NCBI GenBank assembly: GCA_017937025.1
Contig: JAGBEJ010000013.1
Location: forward strand, 1-64,000
Direction: 5' to 3'
Origin: Paludibacteraceae bacterium
Lineage (GTDB): Bacteria > Bacteroidota > Bacteroidia > Bacteroidales > Paludibacteraceae
DNA: 64,000 nucleotides
In this document: in pieces, positions 44,086-54,160 of the stretch
Layout of the letters: each line of letters opens with the position of its first letter
Numbering within the stretch: position 1 is the first letter of the stretch
The notes under the pieces: model-generated
Told to the model about the DNA's origin: nothing
Seen by the model: only the letters and a program-made list of their open reading frames with translations
Database searches by the model: none
Position numbers and translations under genes: made by a program

Positions 44086-46179
44086 ATGGATTTCAAGGAA
44101 ATGATGGAAAAAGAGAAGGAAGCGAAGCAGAAACAGAATGGGAAGAAGGACAAGAATGGATTTCGGCCTAATCTAAACTGGCTGTTCTTGCTTATTTTCG
44201 TGGTTCTCATAGCCATGAATTATATGGAGGATGGCGAGAAACAGCGTCAGATTCCTTATTCCCAGTTTGAGCAGCTGGTGTCGAAGGATGTTCTGCTGAA
44301 TGTTACTATAAACACTGATGCTAACACAGCCAAGGCGGAGATAAAGCCGGACTCGGTGGCGAAGGTCTTGGGCAGGAATGCTGTGGAAAAAGGTCAGAAG
44401 GCTTTTGTGCAAGTGAATGTCCCTTCGGTGGACCAGGCGAGCAAAATGCTTTCGGAGCGTCAGTTTAAGGGCGAGGTTAAATATGCGAAGGATGACGGAA
44501 TATTCTCGAAATTCCTGTTCGCCTTCGGACCAATCATATTGTTCGTCGCATTGTGGATTTTCATGCTCAGGAGAATGAGCGGTGGAATCGGCGGTGGCGG
44601 CGTGTTTAGCGTGGGCAAGTCGAAGGCGCAGGTTTTCGACAAGGACAACAAAGTGAACGTAACGTTCAAGGATGTAGCTGGACTGGCTGGCGCAAAGCAG
44701 GAAATCGAGGAAATCGTGGAGTTCCTGAAGAACCCAAAGAAATATACAGACCTCGGCGGAAAGATACCTAAAGGAGCGTTGCTCGTAGGCCCTCCGGGAA
44801 CAGGAAAGACTTTGCTGGCAAAGGCTGTTGCAGGCGAGGCGGGAGTTCCGTTCTTCTCTATGTCGGGTTCAGACTTCGTGGAGATGTTCGTCGGTGTAGG
44901 CGCAAGCCGTGTGAGGGACTTGTTCAAGCAGGCTAAGGAGAAGTCTCCATGTATAATATTTATTGACGAGATTGATGCAGTTGGTCGTGCCCGCGGCAAG
45001 AATCCGAGCATGAGTTCTAACGACGAGCGCGAGAACACACTCAATCAGTTGCTGACAGAAATGGACGGTTTCGGCTCTAACAGCGGTGTCATAATACTTG
45101 CTGCAACTAACCGCGCCGACATTCTGGACAAGGCGCTCCTGAGAGCGGGACGTTTCGACCGTCAGATACATGTTGACCTGCCTGACCTAAACGAGAGAAA
45201 GGAGATATTCCAGGTGCACCTCCGTCCGCTGAAGACGAGCAAGGAACTTGATGTTGACTTCTTGGCGAAGCAGACACCTGGATTCAGCGGCGCGGACATA
45301 GCAAATGTCTGCAACGAGGCGGCGCTCACTGCAGCACGCAAGGACAAGAAGGAGGTCGAGAACCAGGACTTTATGGATGCGGTTGACAGAATCGTCGGCG
45401 GACTTGAGAAGAAGACCAAAATAATGACTGCAGCCGAGAAGAAGGCGATTGCTTATCACGAGGCAGGTCATGCAACAATATCATGGCTGCTTGAGCATGC
45501 CAATCCGCTGGTTAAAGTCACCATCGTGCCAAGAGGAATGGCTTTGGGCGCGGCATGGTATCTCCCAGAAGAAAGAGTATTGACCAATAGGGAGCACATA
45601 CTTGACGAGATGTGCTCGACACTCGGAGGACGTGCGGCTGAAGAGTTGTTTGGCAACACGGCTTCCACAGGAGCGGTGAACGATTTGGAGAGAGTGACGA
45701 AAGTCGCTTACGCAATGGTCACATATTACGGCATGAGCGAAAATATCCCTAACATGTCTTACTACGACTCTATGGGAGGCGATTACGGTTTCACTAAGCC
45801 ATACAGCGAGGAGACGGCTGAGATGATAGACCAGGAGGCGAAAAGAATAATCTCCGAGCAGTACGAGAGAGCGAAGAAGATTCTCTCGGAGAACGAGGAA
45901 GGACACCATAAGATTGCTCAACTCCTTATTGACAAGGAGGTTATATATGCCGACGACGTGAAGGAGATTCTCGGCGAGCGTCCATGGGAATCGAGAGCGG
46001 ACGAACTGCTGGCCGACGAGAAAGCGGCAGCGGAGCAAAGGGAGAAAGACGAAGCGCTCTTGGCGGAAAGCAAAAAGGACAATGAAGAGACCGAGACCGA
46101 AGTTGAAGGTCATGAGACTCAAGTTGCAGAGGATAGCGCAGTAAACGAGGATATTAAAAACGAGAAAGAAAATGACTAA
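44086..46179 (+). CDS. ftsH: ATP-dependent membrane zinc protease FtsH
   Basis: FtsH degrades membrane and short-lived cytoplasmic proteins. The 697-residue protein has two membrane segments (about 27-46 and 145-165) around a periplasmic region, an AAA+ domain with Walker A GPPGTGKT (235-242), Walker [12 protein letters not shown] and the SRH arginines, then the protease domain with the zinc site HEAGH (458-462). The C-terminal tail (about 640-697) is highly acidic and likely disordered. It overlaps cdsA by 8 bases. Confidence 0.98.
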   Translation: MDFKEMMEKEKEAKQKQNGKKDKNGFRPNLNWLFLLIFVVLIAMNYMEDGEKQRQIPYSQFEQLVSKDVLLNVTINTDANTAKAEIKPDSVAKVLGRNAVEKGQKAFVQVNVPSVDQASKMLSERQFKGEVKYAKDDGIFSKFLFAFGPIILFVALWIFMLRRMSGGIGGGGVFSVGKSKAQVFDKDNKVNVTFKDVAGLAGAKQEIEEIVEFLKNPKKYTDLGGKIPKGALLVGPPGTGKTLLAKAVAGEAGVPFFSMSGSDFVEMFVGVGASRVRDLFKQAKEKSPCIIFIDEIDAVGRARGKNPSMSSNDERENTLNQLLTEMDGFGSNSGVIILAATNRADILDKALLRAGRFDRQIHVDLPDLNERKEIFQVHLRPLKTSKELDVDFLAKQTPGFSGADIANVCNEAALTAARKDKKEVENQDFMDAVDRIVGGLEKKTKIMTAAEKKAIAYHEAGHATISWLLEHANPLVKVTIVPRGMALGAAWYLPEERVLTNREHILDEMCSTLGGRAAEELFGNTASTGAVNDLERVTKVAYAMVTYYGMSENIPNMSYYDSMGGDYGFTKPYSEETAEMIDQEAKRIISEQYERAKKILSENEEGHHKIAQLLIDKEVIYADDVKEILGERPWESRADELLADEKAAAEQREKDEALLAESKKDNEETETEVEGHETQVAEDSAVNEDIKNEKEND

Positions 46180-46990
46180 CATAGCGCAAAGAACAATTAC
46201 TGGAACTGTCTTTGTGGCAGTTATAATCGCGGCAATATTATTTGGCGAGAAGACGCTCGCGACATTGACAATCATTGTGTCATTCCTGTCGCTAAACGAG
46301 TTCAACGGTCTTGTAAAGGGCAAGTACAATGTGAATGTTCCGTTGGTGGAGTCGTGCTTGGGCGCAGTGATGATGACGGCATCGATAGTTCTGCCTTTGA
46401 AGTATGGCTTGACATTGCTGTTCTTCATAGTTCCGTATTACTTTGTCTGCATGGCGATAGAACTGTTCCGCAAGCAGCAGGACCCGGTAAAGACGTGGGC
46501 TTTCTTCCTGCTCGGACAGCTTTATATCGCAGTTCCGTTCGCATTGCTCAATCTCATCGCATTGTCCGACAAACTCATCGTGCTTGCGATATTTGTTCTG
46601 ATATGGGTGAACGACACATTCGCATACCTGACCGGTATGGGAACGTCGAAGACTATAGGCAACCACAAGATGTTTCCTCGCGTTTCGCCTAAGAAATCGT
46701 GGGAAGGACTTGCTGGCGGAGCTGTCATGGCGGTCGTGGCGTCTGTCATCTTCAGCCGTTTGACCGATATCGCCGGATTCTCGACTGCAGAGTGGATAGG
46801 TCTGGCGATAGTGATTGTCGTGTTCGGCACGATAGGCGATTTGTGCGAGTCTATCTTCAAGAGAACTCTCGGAGTCAAGGACTCTGGAACGATATTGCCA
46901 GGCCACGGCGGCATGCTCGACCGTTTCGACAGTGTCTTGTTTGCCACTATCGGCACAATCATGTACTTGGGAATAATAACAACAATTTAA
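46172..46990 (+). CDS. cdsA: Phosphatidate cytidylyltransferase
   Basis: CdsA makes CDP-diacylglycerol from phosphatidic acid and CTP, the common precursor of phospholipids. The 272-residue protein has about seven to eight membrane segments and the family signature near the C-terminus (KRTLGVKDSGTILPGHGGMLDRFDS). It overlaps ftsH by 8 bases and is followed by psd and pssA, so it forms the phosphatidylethanolamine pathway together with them. Confidence 0.95.
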   Translation: MTNIAQRTITGTVFVAVIIAAILFGEKTLATLTIIVSFLSLNEFNGLVKGKYNVNVPLVESCLGAVMMTASIVLPLKYGLTLLFFIVPYYFVCMAIELFRKQQDPVKTWAFFLLGQLYIAVPFALLNLIALSDKLIVLAIFVLIWVNDTFAYLTGMGTSKTIGNHKMFPRVSPKKSWEGLAGGAVMAVVASVIFSRLTDIAGFSTAEWIGLAIVIVVFGTIGDLCESIFKRTLGVKDSGTILPGHGGMLDRFDSVLFATIGTIMYLGIITTI

Positions 46991-47012
46991 TATTAACAAA
47001 AACACATTAAAC

Positions 47013-47684
47013 ATGCGTAGACTTCGAATACATAAGGAGGGAAAGACAATATTATTATGCCTTTTGGCGCTTCTTTGCGTTCTAAACATCACATTGTGGT
47101 GGCAGTCGGTTCCAAAGCCGTTTGTCATAACAGCGACAGTTGTCAGCATTGTGGCATTTTGTTATTTCCTTTATTTCTTCAGAAGCCCAAGAAGAATAGT
47201 CTCAGTGTCCGACCCTTCGTTGCTGATAGCTCCAGCCGACGGCAAGATTGTCGTTATCGAAGAGACCGATGAGAACGAGTTTCTGCACGAGAGAAGAATC
47301 CAGGTTTCGATATTCATGTCTCTTATTAGTGTGCATGCTAACTGGTATCCAGTGAAGGGTATCGTGAATTATGTGAAGCATCACAAAGGACGCCACACTG
47401 CGGCTTATCTGCCAAAGTCAAGCAACGAGAACGAGCATTCTTCGATCGGAATGACGAGCGAGGGCGGCACAAAGATTCTGATTAAGCAGATAGCCGGCGC
47501 TCTGGCTCAGAGAATCGTGACTTACGCCAAGGAAGGCAAGGCTGTGCATATCAACGAGCAGCTGGGATTCATAAAGTTCGGTTCCAGAGTAGACATTTTC
47601 CTGCCATTGGACACTGAAATCTATGTCAAGGTGGGTGACAAGACAACAGGAAACGAGACAATAATCGCACGTTTGAATGAGTAA
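47013..47684 (+). CDS. psd: Phosphatidylserine decarboxylase, short form
   Basis: Psd converts phosphatidylserine to phosphatidylethanolamine using a pyruvoyl group made by self-cleavage. The 223-residue protein has two membrane segments near the N-terminus (about 12-30 and 34-55), SVHANWYPVKG, and the self-cleavage site at G190-S191 in FGSRVD. The short form is the one usual in this phylum. It lies 11 bases before pssA. Confidence 0.95.
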   Translation: MRRLRIHKEGKTILLCLLALLCVLNITLWWQSVPKPFVITATVVSIVAFCYFLYFFRSPRRIVSVSDPSLLIAPADGKIVVIEETDENEFLHERRIQVSIFMSLISVHANWYPVKGIVNYVKHHKGRHTAAYLPKSSNENEHSSIGMTSEGGTKILIKQIAGALAQRIVTYAKEGKAVHINEQLGFIKFGSRVDIFLPLDTEIYVKVGDKTTGNETIIARLNE

Positions 47685-47695
47685 ATAATACGCAA

Positions 47696-48400
47696 ATGAA
47701 TGCAATTAAAAGGAACATTCCCAATTCGATAACCTGCTGCAACCTTTTCTCAGGTTGTGTGGCTTGCGTTTTCGCATTCTGGGGCAATTTCGACTATGCG
47801 GCCTTTGCTGTAGTGGCGGCTGCTGTGTTCGACTTCTTCGATGGTTTCGCGGCAAGGGGGCTGAAGGCGTATTCGCCTATGGGCAAGGAGCTTGACTCGT
47901 TGGCGGATGATGTCAGCTTCGGCGTTGCTCCGTCGGTGGCTGTTTACAGCTATTTGGACAGTTGCTCTGCAGTGTCGGAATATTCGTTTGTTCCTTTTTT
48001 GGCATTCTTTATCGCAGTGTTCTCGGCACTGCGTCTGGCCAAGTTCAATATCGACGAGCGCCAGACATCGTCGTTCATCGGTCTGCCAACGCCAGCAAAT
48101 GCTTTGTTCTGGATGTTCATCATCTCAACGCTTAATCATTACGGACTTAAGCTCGGTGTCAGCGGAGTGGCGGTTCTGCTTGTGGTTGAGGCTTTGTTCT
48201 GCTATCTGATGGTGTCGCCGCTGCCGATGTTCTCGCTCAAGTTTCATGACTTCTCGTTGTCAAACAACAAGCTCAGATACTTGTTTCTCGCGGTGAGCGT
48301 CATTTTCATTATTATATTCAGAATGGCGTCATTCCCAGTCATAATATTATTCTACATAATGCTCTCGGTGATAGACGATGTCGCAAAAAAGAAAGCATAA
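47696..48400 (+). CDS. pssA: CDP-diacylglycerol--serine O-phosphatidyltransferase
   Basis: PssA makes phosphatidylserine from CDP-diacylglycerol and serine, feeding Psd. The 234-residue membrane protein has the full CDP-alcohol phosphatidyltransferase motif D49-G-x2-A-R54-x8-G63-x3-D67-x3-D71 and about seven membrane segments. The downstream FKBP lipoprotein starts 4 bases after its stop. Confidence 0.96.
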   Translation: MNAIKRNIPNSITCCNLFSGCVACVFAFWGNFDYAAFAVVAAAVFDFFDGFAARGLKAYSPMGKELDSLADDVSFGVAPSVAVYSYLDSCSAVSEYSFVPFLAFFIAVFSALRLAKFNIDERQTSSFIGLPTPANALFWMFIISTLNHYGLKLGVSGVAVLLVVEALFCYLMVSPLPMFSLKFHDFSLSNNKLRYLFLAVSVIFIIIFRMASFPVIILFYIMLSVIDDVAKKKA

Positions 48401-48404
48401 GAAA

Positions 48405-48965
48405 ATGGCAAGAAGTATTCTTAGACATCTGTTTTTGGTAGTTGCGCTTATCCCGTTTGCGCTGGTTTCGTGCGACGACGAGTATCAGGACACAAAAGAC
48501 GCAGGCGAGGCTTACATCAAAAGCATAAGCGACAACGACATATACACATTGAACACAGGGCTTAAGTATAAGAAATACTTCGAGGAAGACCCTTCGTGGC
48601 CTGATGTGCCAGCGATGCCGGGATTCATAAACATCAACTACACTGCGATGTTCATTAACGGCGACACTTTGGCGAGCGACAGCGCGAAATACAAGACATA
48701 TCAGATTGTCGAGTCGATAAGCTCGTCGGGAGATACGACATGGAAGGACACGACAGTCCTTGTGAAACCTACATTCTATTACTCAAACATGATAGACGGC
48801 TGCAAGCAGGCGATAAAGAGAATGAAGGTCGGTTCGAAATGGAGGCTGTGGATTCCTTACAATCTCGCATACGGATCCGATGGAATAGATGACGGCACAA
48901 TAAAGGTGGACCCTTACACAGCCTTGATTTATGATATTGAGCTAATTGGAGTTTCCGCTGAATAA
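48405..48965 (+). CDS. FKBP-type peptidyl-prolyl isomerase lipoprotein
   Basis: I choose the ATG at 48405 (186 residues), which begins a lipoprotein signal (lipobox LVSC, Cys about residue 23); the frame open from 48378 would overlap pssA. The body ends with the FKBP signature MKVGSKWRLWIPYNLAYG and LIYDIELIGV. It should assist folding of exported proteins in the periplasm. Several aromatic active-site positions seem altered relative to human FKBP12, so activity may be low (inference). Confidence 0.83.
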   Translation: MARSILRHLFLVVALIPFALVSCDDEYQDTKDAGEAYIKSISDNDIYTLNTGLKYKKYFEEDPSWPDVPAMPGFININYTAMFINGDTLASDSAKYKTYQIVESISSSGDTTWKDTTVLVKPTFYYSNMIDGCKQAIKRMKVGSKWRLWIPYNLAYGSDGIDDGTIKVDPYTALIYDIELIGVSAE

Positions 48966-48975
48966 TCCATTGAAG

Positions 48976-49755
48976 ATGAAGAATATAGCGATAAGACTTT
49001 TTATCACGATACTTTTTGTGTTTTCTGCCGATTTGTATGCGCAGAGAATAGGCCTGGACGGCAGTTATGTCGCAGACTTTCTGGCTCAGAAGGAAGGCGG
49101 CAAATCCAAGACGAACTTTCTGAACGGATGGAACGCAGAGTTACGTTACGAGCAGTTCGTGAGAGACTCGTCGAACCTCTCAGTCAGCTTCGGCATAGGC
49201 TGGGAGTTCCGTGGTAACAGGTACGGAGTGGAGTGGTATGAGCCATACACGACTTGCACACGTTTCATGCACTATTTGTATGTGCCTGTGGATGTGAATT
49301 ATTATTTTCCTCTTGACAAAAAGAAAAAACTGAAGGTCTTTGTTTTCGGCGGTCCGAGACTGAATGTCGGTCTGCTCGGCGATTACGGCCACCATTACTA
49401 CATGGCGACAAGAGACTACAAATTGAGAAATCCCTTCGGCTCCTCATTCGCAGGCGACAGCACACACAGGTTTGATTTCTCGATAGGCGCGGGCGTCGGA
49501 ATCGAGTATTACGGCGCGTTCATGAAAGTCGGTTACGATTTCCCTGTGACAAATTCGGCTAGCGCATATAAGCCATCGGATATTTATCAGCACAACTTGA
49601 GAGTGACACTCGGATACATGCTTGACCTTAGAATTATAGCAAAGAAGAGAAACAGGCACAGAATGCCTGGTCAGCGTTCCGGACTGAGACAGATGGCTCT
49701 GCCGGAGGAAAAGGCTATGCCTGGCATGAATCAGGGCGGCATGATGAGAAGATAG
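48976..49755 (+). CDS. PorT-like outer-membrane beta-barrel protein
   Basis: I choose the ATG at 48976 (259 residues) with a signal peptide ending ADLYAQ. The mature part alternates beta strands rich in Tyr, Gly and Phe (NLSVSFGIGWEFRGNRYG, FDFSIGAGVGIEYYG, HNLRVTLGYMLDLRII), as in PorT/outer-membrane beta-barrel families. The C-terminal 40 residues are basic and Met-rich (LRQMALPEEKAMPGMNQGGMM), odd for a barrel and probably exposed. The next gene, YfhO-like, follows after 32 bases. Confidence 0.75.
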   Translation: MKNIAIRLFITILFVFSADLYAQRIGLDGSYVADFLAQKEGGKSKTNFLNGWNAELRYEQFVRDSSNLSVSFGIGWEFRGNRYGVEWYEPYTTCTRFMHYLYVPVDVNYYFPLDKKKKLKVFVFGGPRLNVGLLGDYGHHYYMATRDYKLRNPFGSSFAGDSTHRFDFSIGAGVGIEYYGAFMKVGYDFPVTNSASAYKPSDIYQHNLRVTLGYMLDLRIIAKKRNRHRMPGQRSGLRQMALPEEKAMPGMNQGGMMRR

Positions 49756-49787
49756 ACAACTTAGTAAAAACCATAAAACTGCTGTAG

Positions 49788-52364
49788 ATGACGCAGACAG
49801 AAAAGAAAACTTTCGGCAAGATCGCATTGCCGCATATTGTAGCCGTAGCATTATTTTTTATAATCTCAATCGTTTATTTTTCTCCGGTTCTGGACGGCAA
49901 ATCCTTGGTTGGAAGCGATACAGAAAGCTGGATAGGCATGAGCAAGGAAGCGAGAGACTTCAACGCGACACATAGCGAAGGCACATTGTGGACGAATTCC
50001 ATGTTCGGCGGAATGCCGACATACCAGATTGCAGGTCCTAAGTCCTATGACTTCCTGACAATCGTCGTCGGCGACACACTTTACCAGTTGCCAAGAGTGG
50101 TTTACACATTGTTCCTGTATCTTATCGGATTTTACATACTTATGTTGTGCTTCGACGTGAAGCCATGGCTCAGCCTTGTGCTGGCGCCGGCCTTTGCGTT
50201 CTGTTCGTACAATTTGATAATACTCGCAGCGGGACACGATACGAAGGCGCTTTCGATAGCCTATATGCCTGCTGTGATAGGAAGTGTCATTTATTCGTTC
50301 AGGAAAAACAAGTACATAGGCGCAGTCCTTACGGCATTTTTCCTGGCGTTGCTCATAAGAGCCAATCATCTTCAGATAGTTTACTACACGCTCATCGCGC
50401 TCATAATTTACGGAATCTCTGAACTGATATTCGCCATAAAGGAAAAGAGACTGAAGCCGATGTTCGGAACATTGGGGCTGTTGGTCGTGTCGGCTGTGAT
50501 AGCTGTCGGACTGAATGCGACAATGCTGATTATAACAAAGGAGTACAGTGACTATACAATGCGAGGCCGTTCCAACGGACTGACAATCGACAAGAGCAGC
50601 CAGACCGAGGGACTGGACAAGGATTACATCACAGGATGGTCATACGGCATAGGCGAGACATTCACGCTCCTGATACCTGATTTCAAAGGCGGAGCGTCGC
50701 AGGAATATCTGCCTGTGGATTCAAAAACCGGCGAGAAGCTCAAGGAGCTTGGAGCTAATCCCGAGGCGATACTCACTAACCAGCCAATGCCGACATATTG
50801 GGGAACACAGCCTTTCACAGCTGGTCCTGTCTACGCCGGAGCAATAGTCTGCTTCCTGGCACTATTGGCACTGCTTATCGCGCCTAACAGAGAGAGATGG
50901 TGGCTGCTTGCGGCGTTTATCGTGGGCATGCTACTTTCGTGGGGACGCAATTTCCCTGCGCTGACCAATTTCTTTATCGATTACGTGCCGCTCTACAATA
51001 TGTTCAGGACAGTGTCCATGACGCTTGTGATATCTTGTCTGGCTTTGGCTGTGTTGGCAGGTCTTGCGCTGAAATACTGGTTCTGGCCAGTGGAAGGCAC
51101 GCCTTCAGCCGACGAGAAGTTCCGTCGCAAGGCGTTGTACATATCGGCAGGCGTGACAGGCGGCTTATGTCTGCTCTTCTGGCTGATACCTTCTATCGCC
51201 GGCGACTTCAAGGCCGACGTGGATGGCTACATGGTGCAGAACGGTTATCCGTCGTTTTTCCTCGACACTTTGCCAGCCGACAGAAAGGCGATGCTCTCAA
51301 GTTCGGCTTTGCGCTCGTTGATTTTCATAGCGTTGGCATTTGTCGTATTGCTGTTCTCTAAGACCAATGACAAGAAAAGCGCAGGAAAGTTGCCTATGTA
51401 TGGCGCATTCGTGGCGTTAGGTGTGCTTGTGCTCATTGACATGGTGCCAATCGCCAAAAGATATTTGAACAACACAATGTTCAAGAAGCAGCCGAAAATG
51501 GATTATTTCCAGCCGTCGGTAGCTGATGAGATGATACTTGCCGATAAGTCGGAGCACAGGGTTCTGGACTTGACGACAAACGTGTTCAACAGTTCCAAGC
51601 CATCGTACTTCCATCATTCGATAGGCGGATACCACGCAGCCAAATTGCGTCGTTACCAGGAACTCATAAACATCCACATAGACAAGGAAATATCAAACAT
51701 AATAACAACATTCCAGGTGGCAAGCTCAGCCAAGGACGTGAACGAGGTGAATTCGATGTTTGCCAATGCGTTCTCGCAGTGCAAGGTGCTGAACATGCTG
51801 AATATGAAGTATGTGATATACAACCCAGACCAGGCGCCGCTGCAGAACCCTTATGCCAACGGACCGGCATGGATAGTTAAGCAGGCGATAATGGCTGAGA
51901 CACCAGACGAGGAGATGATGGCGCTCGGCAGAATGGACAACAAGCAGTCTTTGGTGTTCGACAAGGAGTACAAGAGCCAGGTGCCAGACGAATTCATAAA
52001 CAAGAAGGGCGTGGCGCTGTCAAGCACAGTGGACTCCGCAGCGGTCATATCTTTGCTGTCTTATGAGCCTAACCATCTGCAGTATTCATACAAGTCATCG
52101 ACGAAGAGCCTTGCCGTGTTCTCGGAGATATATTACGACAAGGGCTGGAATGCTTATGTTGACGGCAAACCGGCAGAATACTTCCGTGCTAACTATTTGC
52201 TCAGGGCAATGTCTCTGCCAGCGGGCGAGCACAAGATTGAGTTCAAGTTCGAGCCGCAGTCTTATGCTATAGGCAATCTCTTGAGAAGCATTGCCACAGT
52301 GCTGTTCCTGTTGGCTGTGGGCGCACTTGCCGTCTATTACTACAAACGCAAACGTGCATCATAA
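49788..52364 (+). CDS. YfhO-family integral membrane protein
   Basis: YfhO proteins are large polytopic membrane proteins; in Gram-positive bacteria they help glycosylate lipoteichoic acid, while in Bacteroidetes the role is undefined. The 858-residue protein has around twelve membrane segments over about 15-520, a large extracytoplasmic region (about 540-830) and one last membrane helix (about 835-853) with a basic tail. The C-terminal YDKGWNAYVDGKPAE is a typical family signature. The fold suggests a GT-C-type glycosyltransferase (inference). Confidence 0.8.
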   Translation: MTQTEKKTFGKIALPHIVAVALFFIISIVYFSPVLDGKSLVGSDTESWIGMSKEARDFNATHSEGTLWTNSMFGGMPTYQIAGPKSYDFLTIVVGDTLYQLPRVVYTLFLYLIGFYILMLCFDVKPWLSLVLAPAFAFCSYNLIILAAGHDTKALSIAYMPAVIGSVIYSFRKNKYIGAVLTAFFLALLIRANHLQIVYYTLIALIIYGISELIFAIKEKRLKPMFGTLGLLVVSAVIAVGLNATMLIITKEYSDYTMRGRSNGLTIDKSSQTEGLDKDYITGWSYGIGETFTLLIPDFKGGASQEYLPVDSKTGEKLKELGANPEAILTNQPMPTYWGTQPFTAGPVYAGAIVCFLALLALLIAPNRERWWLLAAFIVGMLLSWGRNFPALTNFFIDYVPLYNMFRTVSMTLVISCLALAVLAGLALKYWFWPVEGTPSADEKFRRKALYISAGVTGGLCLLFWLIPSIAGDFKADVDGYMVQNGYPSFFLDTLPADRKAMLSSSALRSLIFIALAFVVLLFSKTNDKKSAGKLPMYGAFVALGVLVLIDMVPIAKRYLNNTMFKKQPKMDYFQPSVADEMILADKSEHRVLDLTTNVFNSSKPSYFHHSIGGYHAAKLRRYQELINIHIDKEISNIITTFQVASSAKDVNEVNSMFANAFSQCKVLNMLNMKYVIYNPDQAPLQNPYANGPAWIVKQAIMAETPDEEMMALGRMDNKQSLVFDKEYKSQVPDEFINKKGVALSSTVDSAAVISLLSYEPNHLQYSYKSSTKSLAVFSEIYYDKGWNAYVDGKPAEYFRANYLLRAMSLPAGEHKIEFKFEPQSYAIGNLLRSIATVLFLLAVGALAVYYYKRKRAS

Positions 52365-52377
52365 AAACTAAACGCTT

Positions 52378-52938
52378 ATGGATACAGCACCTAAGATATT
52401 GAAATGGCGTCAGAAATTAGTGCAGGAGGAGACTCACTCGTCTGCGCACTGGGTGTTGGATTATGTAAGCGGCGAAGGCGACTTTATTGTGGCCATGATG
52501 GATGCGCATTGGTCGGCCAAGGGCATTGAGTCGGACGAGCAGAAAAGGGAGAAGGCAAAGCGCAGATACGGTGTTTCTGTGATTTATCCCAACGAGACGT
52601 CCAAGCTGGACGAACTGTCGTTCGGTGCTGTGACAGCATGGAATGGATTGCCCGAAGAAGGCTATTTGCCGCCATTGGAAGCGTTGACGGTGTTTCACAA
52701 GGTGCTGGTGGAGAACGGCTCGCTGTTTCTGGCGCTACCGTCCAGCGAGTACAGCAAAGAGAACGTCGCGACGATGGCTAACGAGGCCGGCTTCGGCATA
52801 GATGCAATATTCCCGCAGCCGGAGACAGGATTGTTCTCGTTCATTCAGAACATGAGCACGAAGAAGCATCCAGAATCGGCGAGTGTGATAGTCTATCACT
52901 TAAAGAAGCTTGACACGCTCAATTTCCATGTCTTCTGA
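52378..52938 (+). CDS. SAM methyltransferase-like protein, motif I degraded
   Basis: The 186-residue protein looks like a class I methyltransferase fold: an opening helix, a glycine-poor loop (SGEGDFIVAMMDA) where GxGxG is expected, and later strands LVENGSLFLALPSSEYSKE. The weak SAM-binding loop leaves activity doubtful. It follows the YfhO-like gene by 13 bases and is the last gene of the run starting at rsfS. It might be a non-catalytic remnant with another role; the sequence does not show which. Confidence 0.55.
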   Translation: MDTAPKILKWRQKLVQEETHSSAHWVLDYVSGEGDFIVAMMDAHWSAKGIESDEQKREKAKRRYGVSVIYPNETSKLDELSFGAVTAWNGLPEEGYLPPLEALTVFHKVLVENGSLFLALPSSEYSKENVATMANEAGFGIDAIFPQPETGLFSFIQNMSTKKHPESASVIVYHLKKLDTLNFHVF

Positions 52939-52971
52939 CTTTGAAAAATTCGTACTTTAAACTTTATCTTG

Positions 52972-52979
52972 TAAATTTG
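52972..52979 (+). promoter_or_regulatory. Possible -7 element of ftsX operon
   Basis: TAAATTTG lies 42 bases before the ftsX start, but the only upstream TTTG is 28 bases away. The intergenic gap of 83 bases makes a promoter here plausible. Confidence 0.4.
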
Positions 52980-53021
52980 AAAGATTTTTCTTTTTGACAC
53001 AAAGGGTAAAAATATATTGAT

Positions 53022-53903
53022 ATGGCAAAACAACCCAAGGTTCGTACCAGCAAATTCTTCAATTCAAATTTCACAACAACCATAAGCATCGCGATGGTGC
53101 TGTTTCTTGTGGGTATAATCACGACTTTGACACTTGTGGCCAAGCAAACATCTGATTATGTGAAAAGCAACATATCGTTCACTGTGGTTCTGGAGGACAG
53201 CATTGCCAACCCAGACTTGCAGGTGCTCCAGACTCGTCTGAAGACCGCGCCTTACGTCAAGTCCACAAAATTCATCTCAAAAGAGAGAGCCATGAGCGAG
53301 CTGTCGGATGAGCTGGGTGAGATGCCGGAGGATGTCATCGGCTACAATCCGCTTCTTGCGTCTATCGAGGTGAATGCTTCGGCTGAATATGCGAATGCCA
53401 GCAGCATGGACAATATCAAGAAGGAACTTTCGGCCTACGACGGCGTGCACGAGGTGATATACCAGGAGAACATGATGGAGGATGTGAACAAGAACATCAA
53501 CCTGATTTCGTTATTCCTTGCCGGAGTGGCACTGCTGATGCTCATTGTGTCAATCGGGCTTATCAATAACACAATCCGTCTGCAACTTTATTCTAAGCGA
53601 TTCACCATCAACACGATGCGTCTGGTGGGAGCTACAGCATGGTTCATTCGTAAGCCATTCCTCGGCAGAAGTCTGCTGAACGGACTGATAGCCGCGCTGC
53701 TGTCTTCGGCATTGCTGGAGGGGCTGTTGTATTACCTGCAGTATTACTACGGATTCCCGCTCTTCAACCTTGTAGCGCCTATGAATATCGCTATAACAGT
53801 GGGCGTGATATTCATACTGGGAATTGTCATATCGCTCTTCTCATCGATGTTTGCGGTAGGCAAGTACCTGCGCATCAAGACAAATGACTTATACTATATC
53901 TAA
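53022..53903 (+). CDS. ftsX: Cell-division permease-like protein FtsX
   Basis: FtsX pairs with the ATPase FtsE to control septal peptidoglycan hydrolases from the inner membrane. The 293-residue protein has four membrane segments (about 20-44, 165-188, 215-240, 255-280) and an extracytoplasmic domain (about 45-160) between the first two, as in the family. ftsE is not in the window. It is followed by the DUF3098 gene after 11 bases. Confidence 0.93.
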   Translation: MAKQPKVRTSKFFNSNFTTTISIAMVLFLVGIITTLTLVAKQTSDYVKSNISFTVVLEDSIANPDLQVLQTRLKTAPYVKSTKFISKERAMSELSDELGEMPEDVIGYNPLLASIEVNASAEYANASSMDNIKKELSAYDGVHEVIYQENMMEDVNKNINLISLFLAGVALLMLIVSIGLINNTIRLQLYSKRFTINTMRLVGATAWFIRKPFLGRSLLNGLIAALLSSALLEGLLYYLQYYYGFPLFNLVAPMNIAITVGVIFILGIVISLFSSMFAVGKYLRIKTNDLYYI

Positions 53904-53914
53904 TATTCCAAATC

Positions 53915-54160
53915 ATGTCGGATAACAACAATCACAAGAATTTCCCTGTCGGCAAGAAGAACCTTGTCCTTATGGCAATATCGTTTGTCATCATAATCGT
54001 AGGTTTTGTGCTGATGCTGGGTCCTAATTCAGATCAGGCTTTCAATCCAGATATATTCTCATTCAGAAGAATCACTGTAGGTCCAATGGTTTCGCTTTTT
54101 GGATTCGTGTTTATGATTTTTGCCATAATGTATAAATTTAAAGACAAGAATAACGACTAA
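53915..54160 (+). CDS. DUF3098 small membrane protein
   Basis: The 81-residue protein has two membrane helices (about 17-36 and 55-74) and a charged tail. Its conserved part (FSFRRITVGPMVSLFGF) matches DUF3098, known only from Bacteroidetes and usually found between ftsX and uppP, as here. Its stop overlaps the uppP start by one base, so the two are translationally coupled. Function unknown. Confidence 0.85.
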   Translation: MSDNNNHKNFPVGKKNLVLMAISFVIIIVGFVLMLGPNSDQAFNPDIFSFRRITVGPMVSLFGFVFMIFAIMYKFKDKNND

